This document shows positions 26,397 to 35,508 of a stretch of 64,000 nt of DNA, piece by piece. The stretch is from Bacteroidota bacterium (lineage in GTDB: Bacteria > Bacteroidota > Bacteroidia > Cytophagales > Cyclobacteriaceae): NCBI GenBank assembly GCA_023393375.1, contig JAEWLI010000166.1:71761-135760 (forward strand). Direction: 5' to 3'. Within the stretch, counting starts at the first letter, position 1. Every line of letters starts with the position of its first letter. A program made the position numbers and the translations under genes. The notes beneath the pieces were generated by a model. The model worked only from the letters and a program-made list of their open reading frames with translations. It was not told the DNA's origin and did not search any database.

Positions 26397-28178
26397 ATGA
26401 ATAAGAAAATATTATCTTCTCAATGGTTTAAATACGGGACAATGTTGGTCATCGGGTTGTTCCTGGGATGGTTGTTATTTAAAGACAGTGAAGTAGCCCA
26501 TAGTACCCATGATCATGATGAAACTGCTGAAAATACTATTTGGACCTGCTCTATGCACCCACAAATCAGGCAGTCAGAACCGGGCAAATGTCCGCTCTGT
26601 GGCATGGACCTGATACCTGCCCCAACAGCATCCGGGGATCAGGAAGTAAGTGCCTCTGAATATGAAATGACCCCACAGGCAATGGCTTTAGCCAGGGTAA
26701 ATACCACCGTCATCGGAACGGCTCAGGCTGAAAATCATTTGAATTTAACAGGCAAAATTCAGGTAAATGAACAACGGGTTTCTACGATTGCGGCCACTTT
26801 CCCGGGAAGGGTTGAGCAGCTTTTTATCAATTTCACCGGACAGGAAATCAGGAAAGGTCAAAAGCTGGCTTCCATTTATTCCCCGGAAATGATCACTGCT
26901 CAGAAAGAACTTCAGGAAGCAGCTGCTACAAAATCAATAAATCCGGTACTCTATGAAGCTGCTCGCGAAAAATTAGCATCGTGGAGAATACCTGAAAGTC
27001 AGATTGATCAAATTGAACAAACAGGAAAGGTGCAAACCCAAGTTGACATTTATGCCGACCGATCCGGGATTGTGGTAAATCGATTGGTTTCTGTCGGTGA
27101 TTATGTAGGCAGAGGAGGGGCAATGTTTGATGTAGTGGATCTGAACCAGTTATGGGTGATTTTGGATGCATATGAATCTGATTTATCCTGGATTAATAGG
27201 GGTGATCAGGTCGAGTTTTCAGTTGCTGCTATGCCTGGCCGGGAGTATACAGCTACAGTGACCTATATTGATCCGGTAATAAATCCCAATACCCGAACAG
27301 TATCCATACGGGCCGAAACAAAGAATACCGATGGCAAGCTAAAACCGGAAATGTTTGTAAATGCGACCATCACAACCAATGCAAGTGGTGATGGTGAATC
27401 ATTGGTCATTCCACGTACATCCATTCTTTGGACTGGCCAGCGATCGCTTGTATATGTGAAAGTACCAGATCGGGAACGTCCTACTTTTGAAATGCGGGAG
27501 ATTACTTTGGGTTCACGAATGGGCGAATTGTATGTGGTTACCGAGGGTTTAAACAGTGGTGATGAAATAGTGACCAACGGTGTATTTTCCGTAGATGCAG
27601 CTGCCCAGTTACAGGGTAAGGTTTCAATGATGAACCCCGAAGGTGGCAGGACCAGTACGGCACATGATCATGGTACGGCAGCAGCTGACGGTGACCATAA
27701 AGAGCAGGAGCAATTAGATATATTTAAGGATGTGGATAATCAGTTTCGAAAACAAGTGGTTACCGTGTATCAGCAATACCTGGAATTAAAAAATGCTTTG
27801 GTCGAATCTGATGCTCAAAAAGCCAAAATTGCAGCTGAGAAAACCAAAAATACAATGGATAAGGTAGATATGACTTTGGTAAAAGATGAAGTGCATATGG
27901 CATGGATGAAGCATTTGGAAGTAATGAACAAATCGCTAACAGAGATCAGCAAAAATCAGGACCTGGACCACCAAAGAACCGCTTTTGCACCACTTTCAGA
28001 ATCGCTTTATCAATCGCTGGTGCAGTTTTCTGTAGAAGGAGTGAAAGCATATTATCAGCATTGTCCCATGGCATTAAATGATAAGGGGGCCAATTGGATC
28101 AGCGAAACGGAAGAAATCCGGAATCCCTACTTTGGTGAAAGCATGATGACTTGTGGATATACGGAAGAGGAATTATAG
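26397..28178 (+). CDS. cusB: CusB-type periplasmic adaptor with HMBD and C-terminal DUF3347
   Basis: The membrane-fusion protein links CusA to the outer-membrane channel. From the ATG at 26397 it shows an N-terminal membrane anchor and a His/Asp-rich segment (HSTHDHDE). A heavy-metal-binding domain (TCSMHPQIRQSEPGKCPLCGMDL) follows, then lipoyl and beta-barrel adaptor domains. A C-terminal DUF3347 of about 150 residues is fused on, containing YYQHCPMAL and a late CGY, likely copper ligands. The start 10 bases after the cusC stop is preferred to an in-frame codon at 26355 inside cusC. The fused DUF3347 is paralogous to the next gene. Confidence 0.93.
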   Translation: MNKKILSSQWFKYGTMLVIGLFLGWLLFKDSEVAHSTHDHDETAENTIWTCSMHPQIRQSEPGKCPLCGMDLIPAPTASGDQEVSASEYEMTPQAMALARVNTTVIGTAQAENHLNLTGKIQVNEQRVSTIAATFPGRVEQLFINFTGQEIRKGQKLASIYSPEMITAQKELQEAAATKSINPVLYEAAREKLASWRIPESQIDQIEQTGKVQTQVDIYADRSGIVVNRLVSVGDYVGRGGAMFDVVDLNQLWVILDAYESDLSWINRGDQVEFSVAAMPGREYTATVTYIDPVINPNTRTVSIRAETKNTDGKLKPEMFVNATITTNASGDGESLVIPRTSILWTGQRSLVYVKVPDRERPTFEMREITLGSRMGELYVVTEGLNSGDEIVTNGVFSVDAAAQLQGKVSMMNPEGGRTSTAHDHGTAAADGDHKEQEQLDIFKDVDNQFRKQVVTVYQQYLELKNALVESDAQKAKIAAEKTKNTMDKVDMTLVKDEVHMAWMKHLEVMNKSLTEISKNQDLDHQRTAFAPLSESLYQSLVQFSVEGVKAYYQHCPMALNDKGANWISETEEIRNPYFGESMMTCGYTEEEL

Positions 28179-28405
28179 AATTAGCTCAAAATAGCTCAAA
28201 GGTGAAAGCTCAAAGCAAAGAAAAAGGGAAAGGCTAAGGGCAGAGGGCTGAGAGCGGAGGGAATAAAAAATTAGTACCCGGTTCAACTCACCAACTCTCC
28301 AAATCCCCAACTCACCACATCAAATTTGGAAGTTACAGAGAAAGGAACAAGGAAAATTAAATAAAAATAGAAGTTAAAAATCATTATCATACTAAAATTA
28401 ATATT
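28179..28405. repeat. Low-complexity spacer with AGCTCAAA repeats
   Basis: Three copies of AGCTCAAA lie at 28183-28190, 28193-28200 and 28207-28214. A purine-rich run (about 28215-28265) and a pyrimidine/CAACTC-rich run (about 28280-28320) follow. No coding frame is visible. Such strand-asymmetric filler is common between Bacteroidota genes. Confidence 0.4.
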
Positions 28406-28978
28406 ATGAAAAAGATCAGTTTATTTATTTTGTTATCAATGGGGATCAATATGATAGCTTATTCCCAGCATGGAAATCATTCTCATTCTCATACAAAAGA
28501 CAATGAGAAAATACAAGTGAAAGAAGGTAAAGCAGTTCAGGAATTTCAAAACCAATTGGCTGATGTATATGAGCAAAATGTCAAACTAAATGAAGCTCTC
28601 GTGGCATCAGATGCTCAAAAGGCTGCTTCTTCTGCCAATGAAGTCAAAAGTGCACTGAAGAAGGTGGATATGGGCTTGTTAAAAGGACAGGATCATCAGG
28701 ATTGGATGAAGTACCTTGAAACGATGAATGAAAAAGCCTTAATCATTTCCAACACAAGCGATATCGATTCCCAACGAAAAGCATTTTCCGGATTTACGGA
28801 TGTTTTGTATAAAAGCATAAAGCAGTTTGGTATTGGTGAAGCCAAAGCTTACTATCAATATTGTCCTATGGCTTTTAATAACCAGGGAGGCTATTGGCTG
28901 AGCGATTCAAAAGACATTAAAAATCCATATTTCGGATCAAAAATGTTGAAATGCGGGGTAACTAAAGAAGTATTGTAG
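28406..28978 (+). CDS. Free-standing DUF3347 protein, copper-operon type
   Basis: This 190-aa exported protein has a signal peptide (MKKISLFILLSMGINMIAYSQ) followed by a His-rich linker (HGNHSHSHTK) and one DUF3347 domain. The domain aligns end to end with the C-terminal domain of the upstream CusB: LNEALVASDAQKA, KVDMGLLKG, WMKYLETMN, KAYYQYCPMAFN and NPYFGSKMLKCG all have counterparts. The Cys, Met and His residues suggest a periplasmic copper chaperone or sequestering role, inferred from motifs and operon context. A strong terminator follows. Confidence 0.88.
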   Translation: MKKISLFILLSMGINMIAYSQHGNHSHSHTKDNEKIQVKEGKAVQEFQNQLADVYEQNVKLNEALVASDAQKAASSANEVKSALKKVDMGLLKGQDHQDWMKYLETMNEKALIISNTSDIDSQRKAFSGFTDVLYKSIKQFGIGEAKAYYQYCPMAFNNQGGYWLSDSKDIKNPYFGSKMLKCGVTKEVL

Positions 28979-28997
28979 TTTTATTTAGGTGAGAAGA

Positions 28998-29027
28998 AAA
29001 AAGGCTGGATAGATTTCCGGCCTTTTT
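28998..29027 (+). terminator. Rho-independent terminator of the copper-efflux operon
   Basis: AAAAAGGCTGGA pairs with TCCGGCCTTTTT over 12 positions, including one G-T pair, with a 6-base loop and a T-run. It lies 20 bases after the DUF3347 stop. Confidence 0.9.
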
Positions 29028-29156
29028 GGTTTAAGTTTTTAGGTATGGTATAACGGCATTGGGTCATGATTTAACGTTTTTTAATAGAAAAAACAATTAT
29101 TAACATCACGATGATTATTATCTTGGTTGATGATAATCCGTTTTCATTGCCCAACT

Positions 29157-30134
29157 ATGATCATTAAATATTTTCTCATTGGTTTTCTTTTGTTCTACAG
29201 AACTCCTGAGCGGTTTATAGAAGGGATCATTCTTGATGCAGAAAATGGAGAACCAGTGCCTTATGTAACGGTTAGGTTGTCAGATGAATCTTTTTATACA
29301 ATAGGTGATCTAAACGGCGAATTTAAATTCACGATACCTTATAGCAATAACAATCCTATCCTGATTTTTTCAAGCCTCGGATATGAAACCACTTCCATTG
29401 TGGTATATGACAATCATTATTTAACAGTAGAGCTGAACAAATCTACCACCGAATTAGACGAAGTGATCATAAATGCATTGAGCCCAAGACAGATTGTTGA
29501 ACAAGCGATCAGACGAATTACCACTGATAGTTTCAGGGAAGATATCCGCTTTAATGGTAGTTTTAATTTTCTTGCCAATATAGATGCCAAAGTAACTAAG
29601 GAGTCGGATTCGATAATAAATATTGATGAAAATAAATACTGCCTTTCCTCGTCATTGCCTACTGTGTCAGAAATATATTATCAAAGTGAAGTAAGTATGG
29701 AAAAATATTTTTTGTACATGATGAACTTTGATCATGTTTTATACCCTCGTGGTTTTCTCACAACCACCAATTTATCATCCTGGCAATTTGATCTTTTGGA
29801 TATCATACAAACCGATGGGGAATATATTTATGTAATTAAAGCCACTTTTTTGGCAAATGAACAAATAATGAAGCATGAAGCAATTTTATGTATCAAAGAT
29901 TCAAATTATTCTATCACTGAAATTGACTTCAATTATTTTTGGTATAAAGAACATTTTATACAATTGACAGACAATATACTTTCAGCAGATATTTCATGGA
30001 AAGGCTCTTATAAGTACAATTCATCATATGGAAGGTATGATATAGATTCTTTTACGTTGTCTAAGAAGACAAAGCTTTTGAATGACACCATACCTGGTGA
30101 AGTTGAAATTATGGGCACATTTAAACGTTTTTGA
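29157..30134 (+). CDS. CarboxypepD_reg-like surface protein, 325 aa
   Basis: From ATG 29157 the protein has a hydrophobic N-terminus, then a carboxypeptidase-regulatory-like beta sandwich (about 22-100). This contains the pattern EGIILDAENGEPVPYVTVRL, FKFTIPY and LGYETTSIVV, ending in LDEVIINALSP, the usual link to TonB-receptor-like domains in Bacteroidota. The rest has repeating beta strands resembling the DUF5686-type barrel-linked proteins but is much shorter than a full TonB receptor. It is probably exported to the cell envelope. No operon partner is adjacent. Confidence 0.7.
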   Translation: MIIKYFLIGFLLFYRTPERFIEGIILDAENGEPVPYVTVRLSDESFYTIGDLNGEFKFTIPYSNNNPILIFSSLGYETTSIVVYDNHYLTVELNKSTTELDEVIINALSPRQIVEQAIRRITTDSFREDIRFNGSFNFLANIDAKVTKESDSIINIDENKYCLSSSLPTVSEIYYQSEVSMEKYFLYMMNFDHVLYPRGFLTTTNLSSWQFDLLDIIQTDGEYIYVIKATFLANEQIMKHEAILCIKDSNYSITEIDFNYFWYKEHFIQLTDNILSADISWKGSYKYNSSYGRYDIDSFTLSKKTKLLNDTIPGEVEIMGTFKRF

Positions 30135-30185
30135 TCAATTCAATTCAATATACCGGCTTCCAATCAATTTAAATTGATGGAGTTT

Positions 30186-30515
30186 TTATTTGTTTATACG
30201 GTATATGTATAGGTTATCCATATCAAAAAGGAAATCACCTTTCAGCATCAAGATACGAGCGTTAGTATCTTCTGCTGTTCCCTGAAACTCCAACTCATCC
30301 TGAGTATTATAAATGACTACCTTTTCTTCCTCCTGCTGCATCTCGTCAATGTCAGCATAAGCTAGGTAATCTTCAATCAGTTTGGACTCCAGAGATTTAT
30401 CGGTCGTCACGAACTCGGGTTGGTCATCGGTTTGTGTGGCCACCTGTTGCATAGATGTGCAACCTGTAAATATTATACAGATTACAAATAGAATTGTTGA
30501 AATAGTATGTGCCAT
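30186..30515 (-). CDS. Small lipoprotein, 109 aa
   Basis: MAHTISTILFVICIIFTGC is a lipoprotein signal peptide ending in a lipobox with Cys19 as the acylation site. The mature part is acidic (ADIDEMQQEEEK) and ends with a short beta-rich region (DFLFDMDNLYIYRINK). The position after Cys is Thr-Ser, with no obvious retention signal. No family is recognised. It converges on the CarboxypepD_reg gene. Confidence 0.72.
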   Translation of the reverse strand: MAHTISTILFVICIIFTGCTSMQQVATQTDDQPEFVTTDKSLESKLIEDYLAYADIDEMQQEEEKVVIYNTQDELEFQGTAEDTNARILMLKGDFLFDMDNLYIYRINK

Positions 30516-30619
30516 GAATTGCTTGTTGTTTACATTAAGAAAATCAATGAGATATCAGATTGCTAAATTTCCAGCTCGTCGAACTGTCCCTTACTTGCTT
30601 TAAATTTTATACAATTTAC

Positions 30620-30649
30620 AAAAAAGCCGCGAAAAAATCCAGCTTTTTT
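30620..30649 (-). terminator. Hairpin downstream of the DnaQ/GIY-YIG gene
   Basis: AAAAAAGC (30620-30627) and GCTTTTTT (30642-30649) can pair on either strand across a 14-base loop. On the minus strand the T-tract continues, so it could terminate the exonuclease transcript about 130 bases after its stop. The stem is AT-rich and the assignment moderate. Confidence 0.45.
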
Positions 30650-30777
30650 GCGAATATTTTAATTGAAAACAGAAAAATTTTTCTTGTATTCCGCTGATTC
30701 TCAGGTACAAAATTATTTAAAATAGATTATTGAACTTCTGGTGTAATTAATGGTAAAATTACATGCAACATATTAAA

Positions 30778-32151
30778 TCAAAACCTGATGATTTGGGTCT
30801 GATAGGGTTGACGAAGATGCATCTGAATGATTCTTTGAATATCAGGTGTATCAATGTCGGGGCGGATGAAATTCCTGGCCTGATCGGGACCAGAGATAGC
30901 CATATCTTTTTCTACATATCCGAATCCTCTGTAACGGCCGTCCTCAATCATAACCAATGAAGTTTCAGAATGGCTCCTGCCTTCACCCACAATTACAAAA
31001 GAACCGTTATTGTAATTCATCTCTTTCAAAGCGTGTTGTAATCTCTGGTTATAAGTGTCACAATTCTCCAAATTCTTACATGCACCCATACACCGGCCAA
31101 GTTGAAATTCATAACATGAATGAGTGGTTTTTTGCAGTCCACATAATTTTGGGCAAAGCTGATATTCGTTCACCAGATTTTGCAGATGTTCACGCGCTTC
31201 AGCGAGTGTTTTAAATACGGCTACGGGAGGATTTGTGGTAATCATTTTGCCAGGAGTTAATCTTAGGTAGCCTAGCTGATCTTCGTACATGTAAATCCCA
31301 AAGTTCTTGGAAATTGTTTTTTGAGATTGGTTAAATGGAGGCCATAACCTTTTGATTTCCTGACTTTCAAATAACAGTGCGATCAGCTCATTACCACATA
31401 TTTCAAAGGTTACATGTTGCACCGTGTTGAAAAATTCCTGTTTATTTTTCAAATCAGAATTGCCACAGAAATGACTAAAGACCCTTTGTTTCAGATTCTT
31501 AGCTTTTCCCACATAAATGACTTTGCCTTTCTGGTCCAAAAAATAATAAACTCCCGGTTTTTGGGGTAGTTTTTCGAAGTCTTCTTTACAAAAATTGGGA
31601 GGAAATACTGCTTCTTTTGAACCTCTTTTTAATGCTTTTTCTATACATTGGTCGCGATCATTTTTTAATAAAAAATGAAGTACCTCCATGGCTGCTATTG
31701 CATCATCCTCTGCCCGATGCCGATGTTGAACGATCAGGTTTAAATGTCGGATCAGTTTGTCCAGACCATAAGAAGTTAAATCAGGAATAATTTGTCTGCT
31801 GAGGCGTGCAGTACATAGTTTTTTGGCATTATAGTCAATTCCGACTTCAGAAAACTTCTGTTTGATAAAAGTATAATCAAAGTTTACATTGTGAGCCACA
31901 AAGATCTTCCCTTCCAAAATGTGATAAAGTTCTTTTGCTATTTCAGAAAAGGTGGGTGCATTTTTTAGCATATTGTTATTAATGCCGGTCAATGCTTCAA
32001 TATAACTGGGAATCCTTAACCCCGGATTTAACAGCGTAACAAATCGGTCGATTATCTCTTGTCCATCGCTAACTATTACGGCAATTTCAGTAATGCCACT
32101 GTTTACGGCATGACTACCTGTAGTTTCAATATCGACGACTGCATACAACAT
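30778..32151 (-). CDS. DnaQ-type 3'-5' exonuclease fused to UvrC-like GIY-YIG nuclease
   Basis: The 457-aa protein pairs a DEDDh exonuclease (residues about 1-165) with a GIY-YIG domain (about 195-280). The exonuclease shows Asp7 and Glu9 in DIETTG, a middle Asp in AHNVNFD, and His145 with Asp150. The GIY-YIG part has GVYYF at 200-204, YVG at 213-215 and KAKNLKQR. A C-terminal region with several cysteines (CPKLCGL, CYEFQLGRCMGAC) resembles the UvrC Cys-containing block. The arrangement matches the exonuclease-plus-Cho/UvrC-N proteins thought to act in DNA repair or proofreading. It is likely co-transcribed with the upstream hydrolase (61-base gap). Confidence 0.9.
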   Translation of the reverse strand: MLYAVVDIETTGSHAVNSGITEIAVIVSDGQEIIDRFVTLLNPGLRIPSYIEALTGINNNMLKNAPTFSEIAKELYHILEGKIFVAHNVNFDYTFIKQKFSEVGIDYNAKKLCTARLSRQIIPDLTSYGLDKLIRHLNLIVQHRHRAEDDAIAAMEVLHFLLKNDRDQCIEKALKRGSKEAVFPPNFCKEDFEKLPQKPGVYYFLDQKGKVIYVGKAKNLKQRVFSHFCGNSDLKNKQEFFNTVQHVTFEICGNELIALLFESQEIKRLWPPFNQSQKTISKNFGIYMYEDQLGYLRLTPGKMITTNPPVAVFKTLAEAREHLQNLVNEYQLCPKLCGLQKTTHSCYEFQLGRCMGACKNLENCDTYNQRLQHALKEMNYNNGSFVIVGEGRSHSETSLVMIEDGRYRGFGYVEKDMAISGPDQARNFIRPDIDTPDIQRIIQMHLRQPYQTQIIRF

Positions 32152-32212
32152 CTGTTTTCAAATTTAAATGATTTACTTTGAATGGATATAAAGATTGGAA
32201 AAATCTGTCAAA

Positions 32213-33001
32213 TTAGTTATTAAAAATCGCAGCTATTGCTTTTTGATATTGTTCAAAATCATTTACGTCATTATGACCCGCACCTTCTATGGAATAAAAT
32301 TCTGCTTGTCCTGGGGGAAACGCCTGAAATAATTTCTTCCCGAATTCATCAGGGATTATTTTGTCAATAGTACCATGAAAAATATGGACAGGACAATTAA
32401 TCTTTCCTGTTTTCTTGTCAGATCGAAACTGAAAACGGGATAACAAATGATAAGGGAAACCCGGAAAATGTTGCCATGCCAAATCTGGAAGATTGGTAAA
32501 TGGAGCTTCCAATATTAATAAAGCTGGATCAAGTTTAGCGGCCAGATCAACTGCCACACCTGTGCCGATTGATCGTCCATAGATGATTATTTCATGATCA
32601 GGCTTATTCATTTTTACAAAGTCATAAACGGTTTGAGCATCCCGGTATAGGTTTTGTTCGGATAGCTTTCCTGTACTTTTGCCATAGGTCCTGTAGTCAA
32701 TGATCAGCAGATCGTAATTGAAATTTTGAAAATCTTCAGCAATCCAGCCCCATGAAGCTAAACTGCCTGCGTTTCCATGAAAATATAGAATTGTCCCTTT
32801 AGTATTTTCTTGAGGAAAAAATAATCCGTGAATTTGTTCTTGATCATGTGTCGTAATGTATACTTCTTCATGTGTATAAGGGAAATTGTAAGTATAATCA
32901 GATGGGGTAGTAGAGGGGAAGAAGAAAACATGGGTTTGAAATACATAAAATAGTAGTGCAAGAAAAAGGTATATGATAAATAGGGTGAGTATTATTTTCA
33001 T
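32213..33001 (-). CDS. Membrane-anchored alpha/beta hydrolase (ABHD13/YqkD-like)
   Basis: This 262-aa protein has an N-terminal membrane segment (residues 3-21) and an alpha/beta hydrolase domain. TILYFHGNAGSLASWG carries the oxyanion motif, the nucleophile Ser lies in YGRSIGTGVA, the acidic residue in HGTIDKIIP and the His in GAGHNDV. The family includes bacterial hydrolases anchored at the inner membrane with unknown esterase or peptidase substrates. It is the first gene of a probable two-gene unit with the exonuclease. Confidence 0.88.
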   Translation of the reverse strand: MKIILTLFIIYLFLALLFYVFQTHVFFFPSTTPSDYTYNFPYTHEEVYITTHDQEQIHGLFFPQENTKGTILYFHGNAGSLASWGWIAEDFQNFNYDLLIIDYRTYGKSTGKLSEQNLYRDAQTVYDFVKMNKPDHEIIIYGRSIGTGVAVDLAAKLDPALLILEAPFTNLPDLAWQHFPGFPYHLLSRFQFRSDKKTGKINCPVHIFHGTIDKIIPDEFGKKLFQAFPPGQAEFYSIEGAGHNDVNDFEQYQKAIAAIFNN

Positions 33002-33168
33002 TTGGCATATGGATTTTAAGATAATTGCACTTGGTTTATAGGGCGAACTGTAAACAAATAGAAATCTCTATTTTTAATTAAACTCATGGTACTGAATCAC
33101 CAATATGCATAATCATCGTACACTTCTAAATTTCGCTAAAAAAAATTATTAATCTTCTGATGTAAAGA

Positions 33169-33186
33169 TATATTTGGCTATTTTTG
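33169..33186 (+). promoter_or_regulatory. Tandem -7 boxes upstream of the his leader
   Basis: TATATTTG (33169-33176) and TATTTTTG (33179-33186) both match TAnnTTTG. The second would place transcription start about 15 bases before the leader-peptide ATG at 33210. No -33 box was found. Confidence 0.5.
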
Positions 33187-33209
33187 CAGCTGATTTAAAA
33201 AATAATGAA

Positions 33210-33284
33210 ATGTTTTTAAAACCCATTTGTTTTGGAATTAAAAACTTCCTACACCCACACCATCCCCGCCAAGTGGGAAGATAA
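33210..33284 (+). CDS. Candidate his operon leader peptide, 24 aa
   Basis: ATG at 33210 to TAA at 33282-33284 encodes a 24-residue peptide. Codons 15-19 read His-Pro-His-His-Pro, so three of four adjacent codons apart from one Pro are His, directly ahead of hisG. Proteobacterial his leaders work by ribosome stalling at such runs. CCCAC (33254-33258) within the His codons can pair with GTGGG (33273-33277), and a further hairpin follows. The peptide resembles nothing else known to me, and its role is inferred from position and codon content. Confidence 0.7.
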   Translation: MFLKPICFGIKNFLHPHHPRQVGR

Positions 33285-33291
33285 TCAATAT

Positions 33292-33318
33292 TGCCAAGTA
33301 TATTTTACTTTTCTGGCA
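33292..33318 (+). promoter_or_regulatory. Hairpin in the hisG leader, possible attenuator element
   Basis: TGCCA-AGTA (33292-33300) pairs with TACT (33306-33309) and TGGCA (33314-33318), leaving a 4-base bulge. The same TGGC could instead pair with GCCA at 33268-33271 inside the leader ORF, so two exclusive folds are possible. A strong T-tract is missing, so classical termination is not proven. Confidence 0.45.
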
Positions 33319-33360
33319 TTCTTAAATATTACGCTAAATAACATTTTACCTTAATAATTA

Positions 33361-34221
33361 ATGGACAATTTAATTAGAATAGCAATACAAAAATCAGGGA
33401 GACTGAGCGAGGATTCCTTGAAATTGATCAACGAATGTGGTATCAAGTTCAATAATGGAAAAGGCAAGTTAAAGTCTGCCGCTACTAATTTCCCAATGGA
33501 GTTTCTCTTCTTACGCGACGATGATATACCTGAATACGTAGCCGACGGCGTAGCTGATCTTGGGATTGTGGGTGAGAACGTAGCTGCGGAAAAAAATGAA
33601 AATGTGGATATAGTAAAACGGTTGGGCTTTTCAAAATGCCGTTTGTCCTTAGCATTGCCAAGAGGAGAGGAATATCATGGCCCTACTGATTTTAATGGCC
33701 GTAGTATTGCTACTTCTTACCCGGTCATCCTTTCTCAATATTTGAAAAAAAACAATATTGATGCTCAGATACATGAGATAAGTGGATCTGTGGAGATTGC
33801 CCCTAGTATTGGATTGGCAGATGCTGTATGTGATATTGTCAGTTCGGGGAGCACATTATTGAGTAATGGTCTGAAAGAAGTGGAAGTGATTTTTAAATCA
33901 GAAGCCATTTTAATCGGTCGAAAAAATCTCGAATCTCAAAAGCAAGCCATATTAAAAAAATTATTATTTAGAATTGATGCCGTACAGTCGGCTAAAAATA
34001 ATAAATATATCTTGTTGAATGCACCCAACTCTTCCATCGAAACCATTGTATCTTTATTGCCGGGCATGAGAAGTCCTACAATTTTGCCACTCGCAATGGA
34101 CGGATGGAGTTCTATACATTCTGTGATTTGCGAAGATGAATTTTGGGAAGTAATCGAACGATTGAGGGAAGCTGGAGCAGAAGGTATTTTGGTAGTGCCA
34201 ATTGAAAAAATGATATTATGA
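33361..34221 (+). CDS. hisG: ATP phosphoribosyltransferase, long form
   Basis: HisG catalyses the first step of histidine synthesis, condensing ATP and PRPP. At 286 residues it is the long HisG-L form with a C-terminal ACT-like regulatory domain for histidine feedback, so no HisZ is needed. IAIQKSGRLSEDSL opens the catalytic domain, and the PRPP-binding loop appears as ADAVCDIVSSGSTLLSNGL (about 153-171). The gene is preceded by a leader with clustered His codons and overlaps hisD by 4 bases. Confidence 0.97.
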   Translation: MDNLIRIAIQKSGRLSEDSLKLINECGIKFNNGKGKLKSAATNFPMEFLFLRDDDIPEYVADGVADLGIVGENVAAEKNENVDIVKRLGFSKCRLSLALPRGEEYHGPTDFNGRSIATSYPVILSQYLKKNNIDAQIHEISGSVEIAPSIGLADAVCDIVSSGSTLLSNGLKEVEVIFKSEAILIGRKNLESQKQAILKKLLFRIDAVQSAKNNKYILLNAPNSSIETIVSLLPGMRSPTILPLAMDGWSSIHSVICEDEFWEVIERLREAGAEGILVVPIEKMIL

Positions 34222-35507
34222 AGATTGTAAAGTATCCTAAACGGAAAGATTGGGAGGAACTGCTGATAAGGCCAGTGCAGGATTTCAAAGCTATTCAAAA
34301 AATCGTAAAACCCATTATTAAAAAAGTGAAGAAAAAGGGTGATAAAGCGATGCGGAAATTTGCCCTGGAGTACGACCATGTTGAGCTCAATAATTTATTG
34401 GTAACTAAAGAAGAAATTATTCAGGCAGAAAAGGAAATCAGCCCGGAATTGAAGCAGGCAATTGATATGGCCCGTATTAATATTGAAAAATTCCATGCTG
34501 CTCAATTTGTGCCTGAATTGGTAGTGGAAACTATGCCTGGAGTAATCTGTAAACGAAAAGCAGTACCTATTTCGAAAGTAGGCTTATATATTCCGGGTGG
34601 TACTGCACCATTGTTTTCAACCGTCTTGATGCTAGGAATTCCTGCAAAATTGGCCGGATGTCAGGAAATTGTGGTGGTTACACCCTGTGATCATCAAGGG
34701 AAAATAAGCCCTGCCGTACTATACACTGCCAATTTGATAGGTATTGAAAAGATTGTAAAAGCAGGTGGGGCACAAGCTATTGCAGCTTTGGCTTATGGTA
34801 CTGAAACGATTCCTAGAGTAGATAAGATTTTTGGGCCTGGCAACCAGTTTGTCACCACGGCCAAACAAATCATTAGCCAGTATGGCATTGCCATAGACAT
34901 GCCTGCAGGCCCTTCAGAAGTGGCCATTATAGCTGATGGGACCGCAGTTCCGGCATTTGTGGCTGCAGATCTATTGTCTCAGGCAGAGCATGGCCCTGAT
35001 AGTCAGGTGATATTGATCACTACTCAGGAAAAATTGATTGATGAGGTGCAAAAGGAAATTCAACATCGGTTGGAAAACCTGCCAAGAAAAGATCATGCAA
35101 AACGTTCACTTGAAAATAGCAGGGCAATATTGGTACATACCATGTCAGAAGCTGTTGATTTGGTGAATGAATACGCTGCCGAACATTTGATTATTGCAAC
35201 TTCTGATGCCGAAATTATGGCAGATCAGATCATCAATGCAGGTTCGGTTTTCATTGGCAATTTTTCTCCTGAATCAGCCGGAGATTATGCTTCAGGCACC
35301 AATCACGTATTACCTACCAATGGTTATGCAAAAGCATTTAGTGGTGTTTCTATTGATAGTTTTGTTAAAAAAATAACTTTTCAGCAACTTACACCCGAAG
35401 GTTTACTCACCATTGGTCCGGGTATTGAACAAATGGCTGATGCAGAACAATTGATAGCTCACAAAGATGCCATTACAGTCAGATTAAATTATTTACAACA
35501 ATATTAA
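34218..35507 (+). CDS. hisD: Histidinol dehydrogenase
   Basis: HisD performs the last two oxidations, L-histidinol to L-histidine, using NAD and Zn. The 429-aa length is standard. Characteristic blocks are VGLYIPGGTAPLFSTVLMLGIPA, KAGGAQAIAALAYGTETIPRVDKIFGPGN and DMPAGPSEVAII. The catalytic/zinc region includes EHGPDSQVIL, EYAAEHLII and the ASGTNHVLPT block. The ATG overlaps the hisG stop (ATGA), indicating translational coupling. Confidence 0.98.
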   Translation: MKIVKYPKRKDWEELLIRPVQDFKAIQKIVKPIIKKVKKKGDKAMRKFALEYDHVELNNLLVTKEEIIQAEKEISPELKQAIDMARINIEKFHAAQFVPELVVETMPGVICKRKAVPISKVGLYIPGGTAPLFSTVLMLGIPAKLAGCQEIVVVTPCDHQGKISPAVLYTANLIGIEKIVKAGGAQAIAALAYGTETIPRVDKIFGPGNQFVTTAKQIISQYGIAIDMPAGPSEVAIIADGTAVPAFVAADLLSQAEHGPDSQVILITTQEKLIDEVQKEIQHRLENLPRKDHAKRSLENSRAILVHTMSEAVDLVNEYAAEHLIIATSDAEIMADQIINAGSVFIGNFSPESAGDYASGTNHVLPTNGYAKAFSGVSIDSFVKKITFQQLTPEGLLTIGPGIEQMADAEQLIAHKDAITVRLNYLQQY

Positions 35508-35508
35508 A

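Noticed and set aside
28183..28320. Repeat array resembling CRISPR or satellite
   Set aside because: The AGCTCAAA units are only 8 bases, unevenly spaced and few; no spacers of uniform length exist.
30163..30178. 16-bp palindrome ATCAATTTAAATTGAT between convergent genes
   Set aside because: It is purely AT-rich with no loop and only one copy; chance is likely in this base composition.
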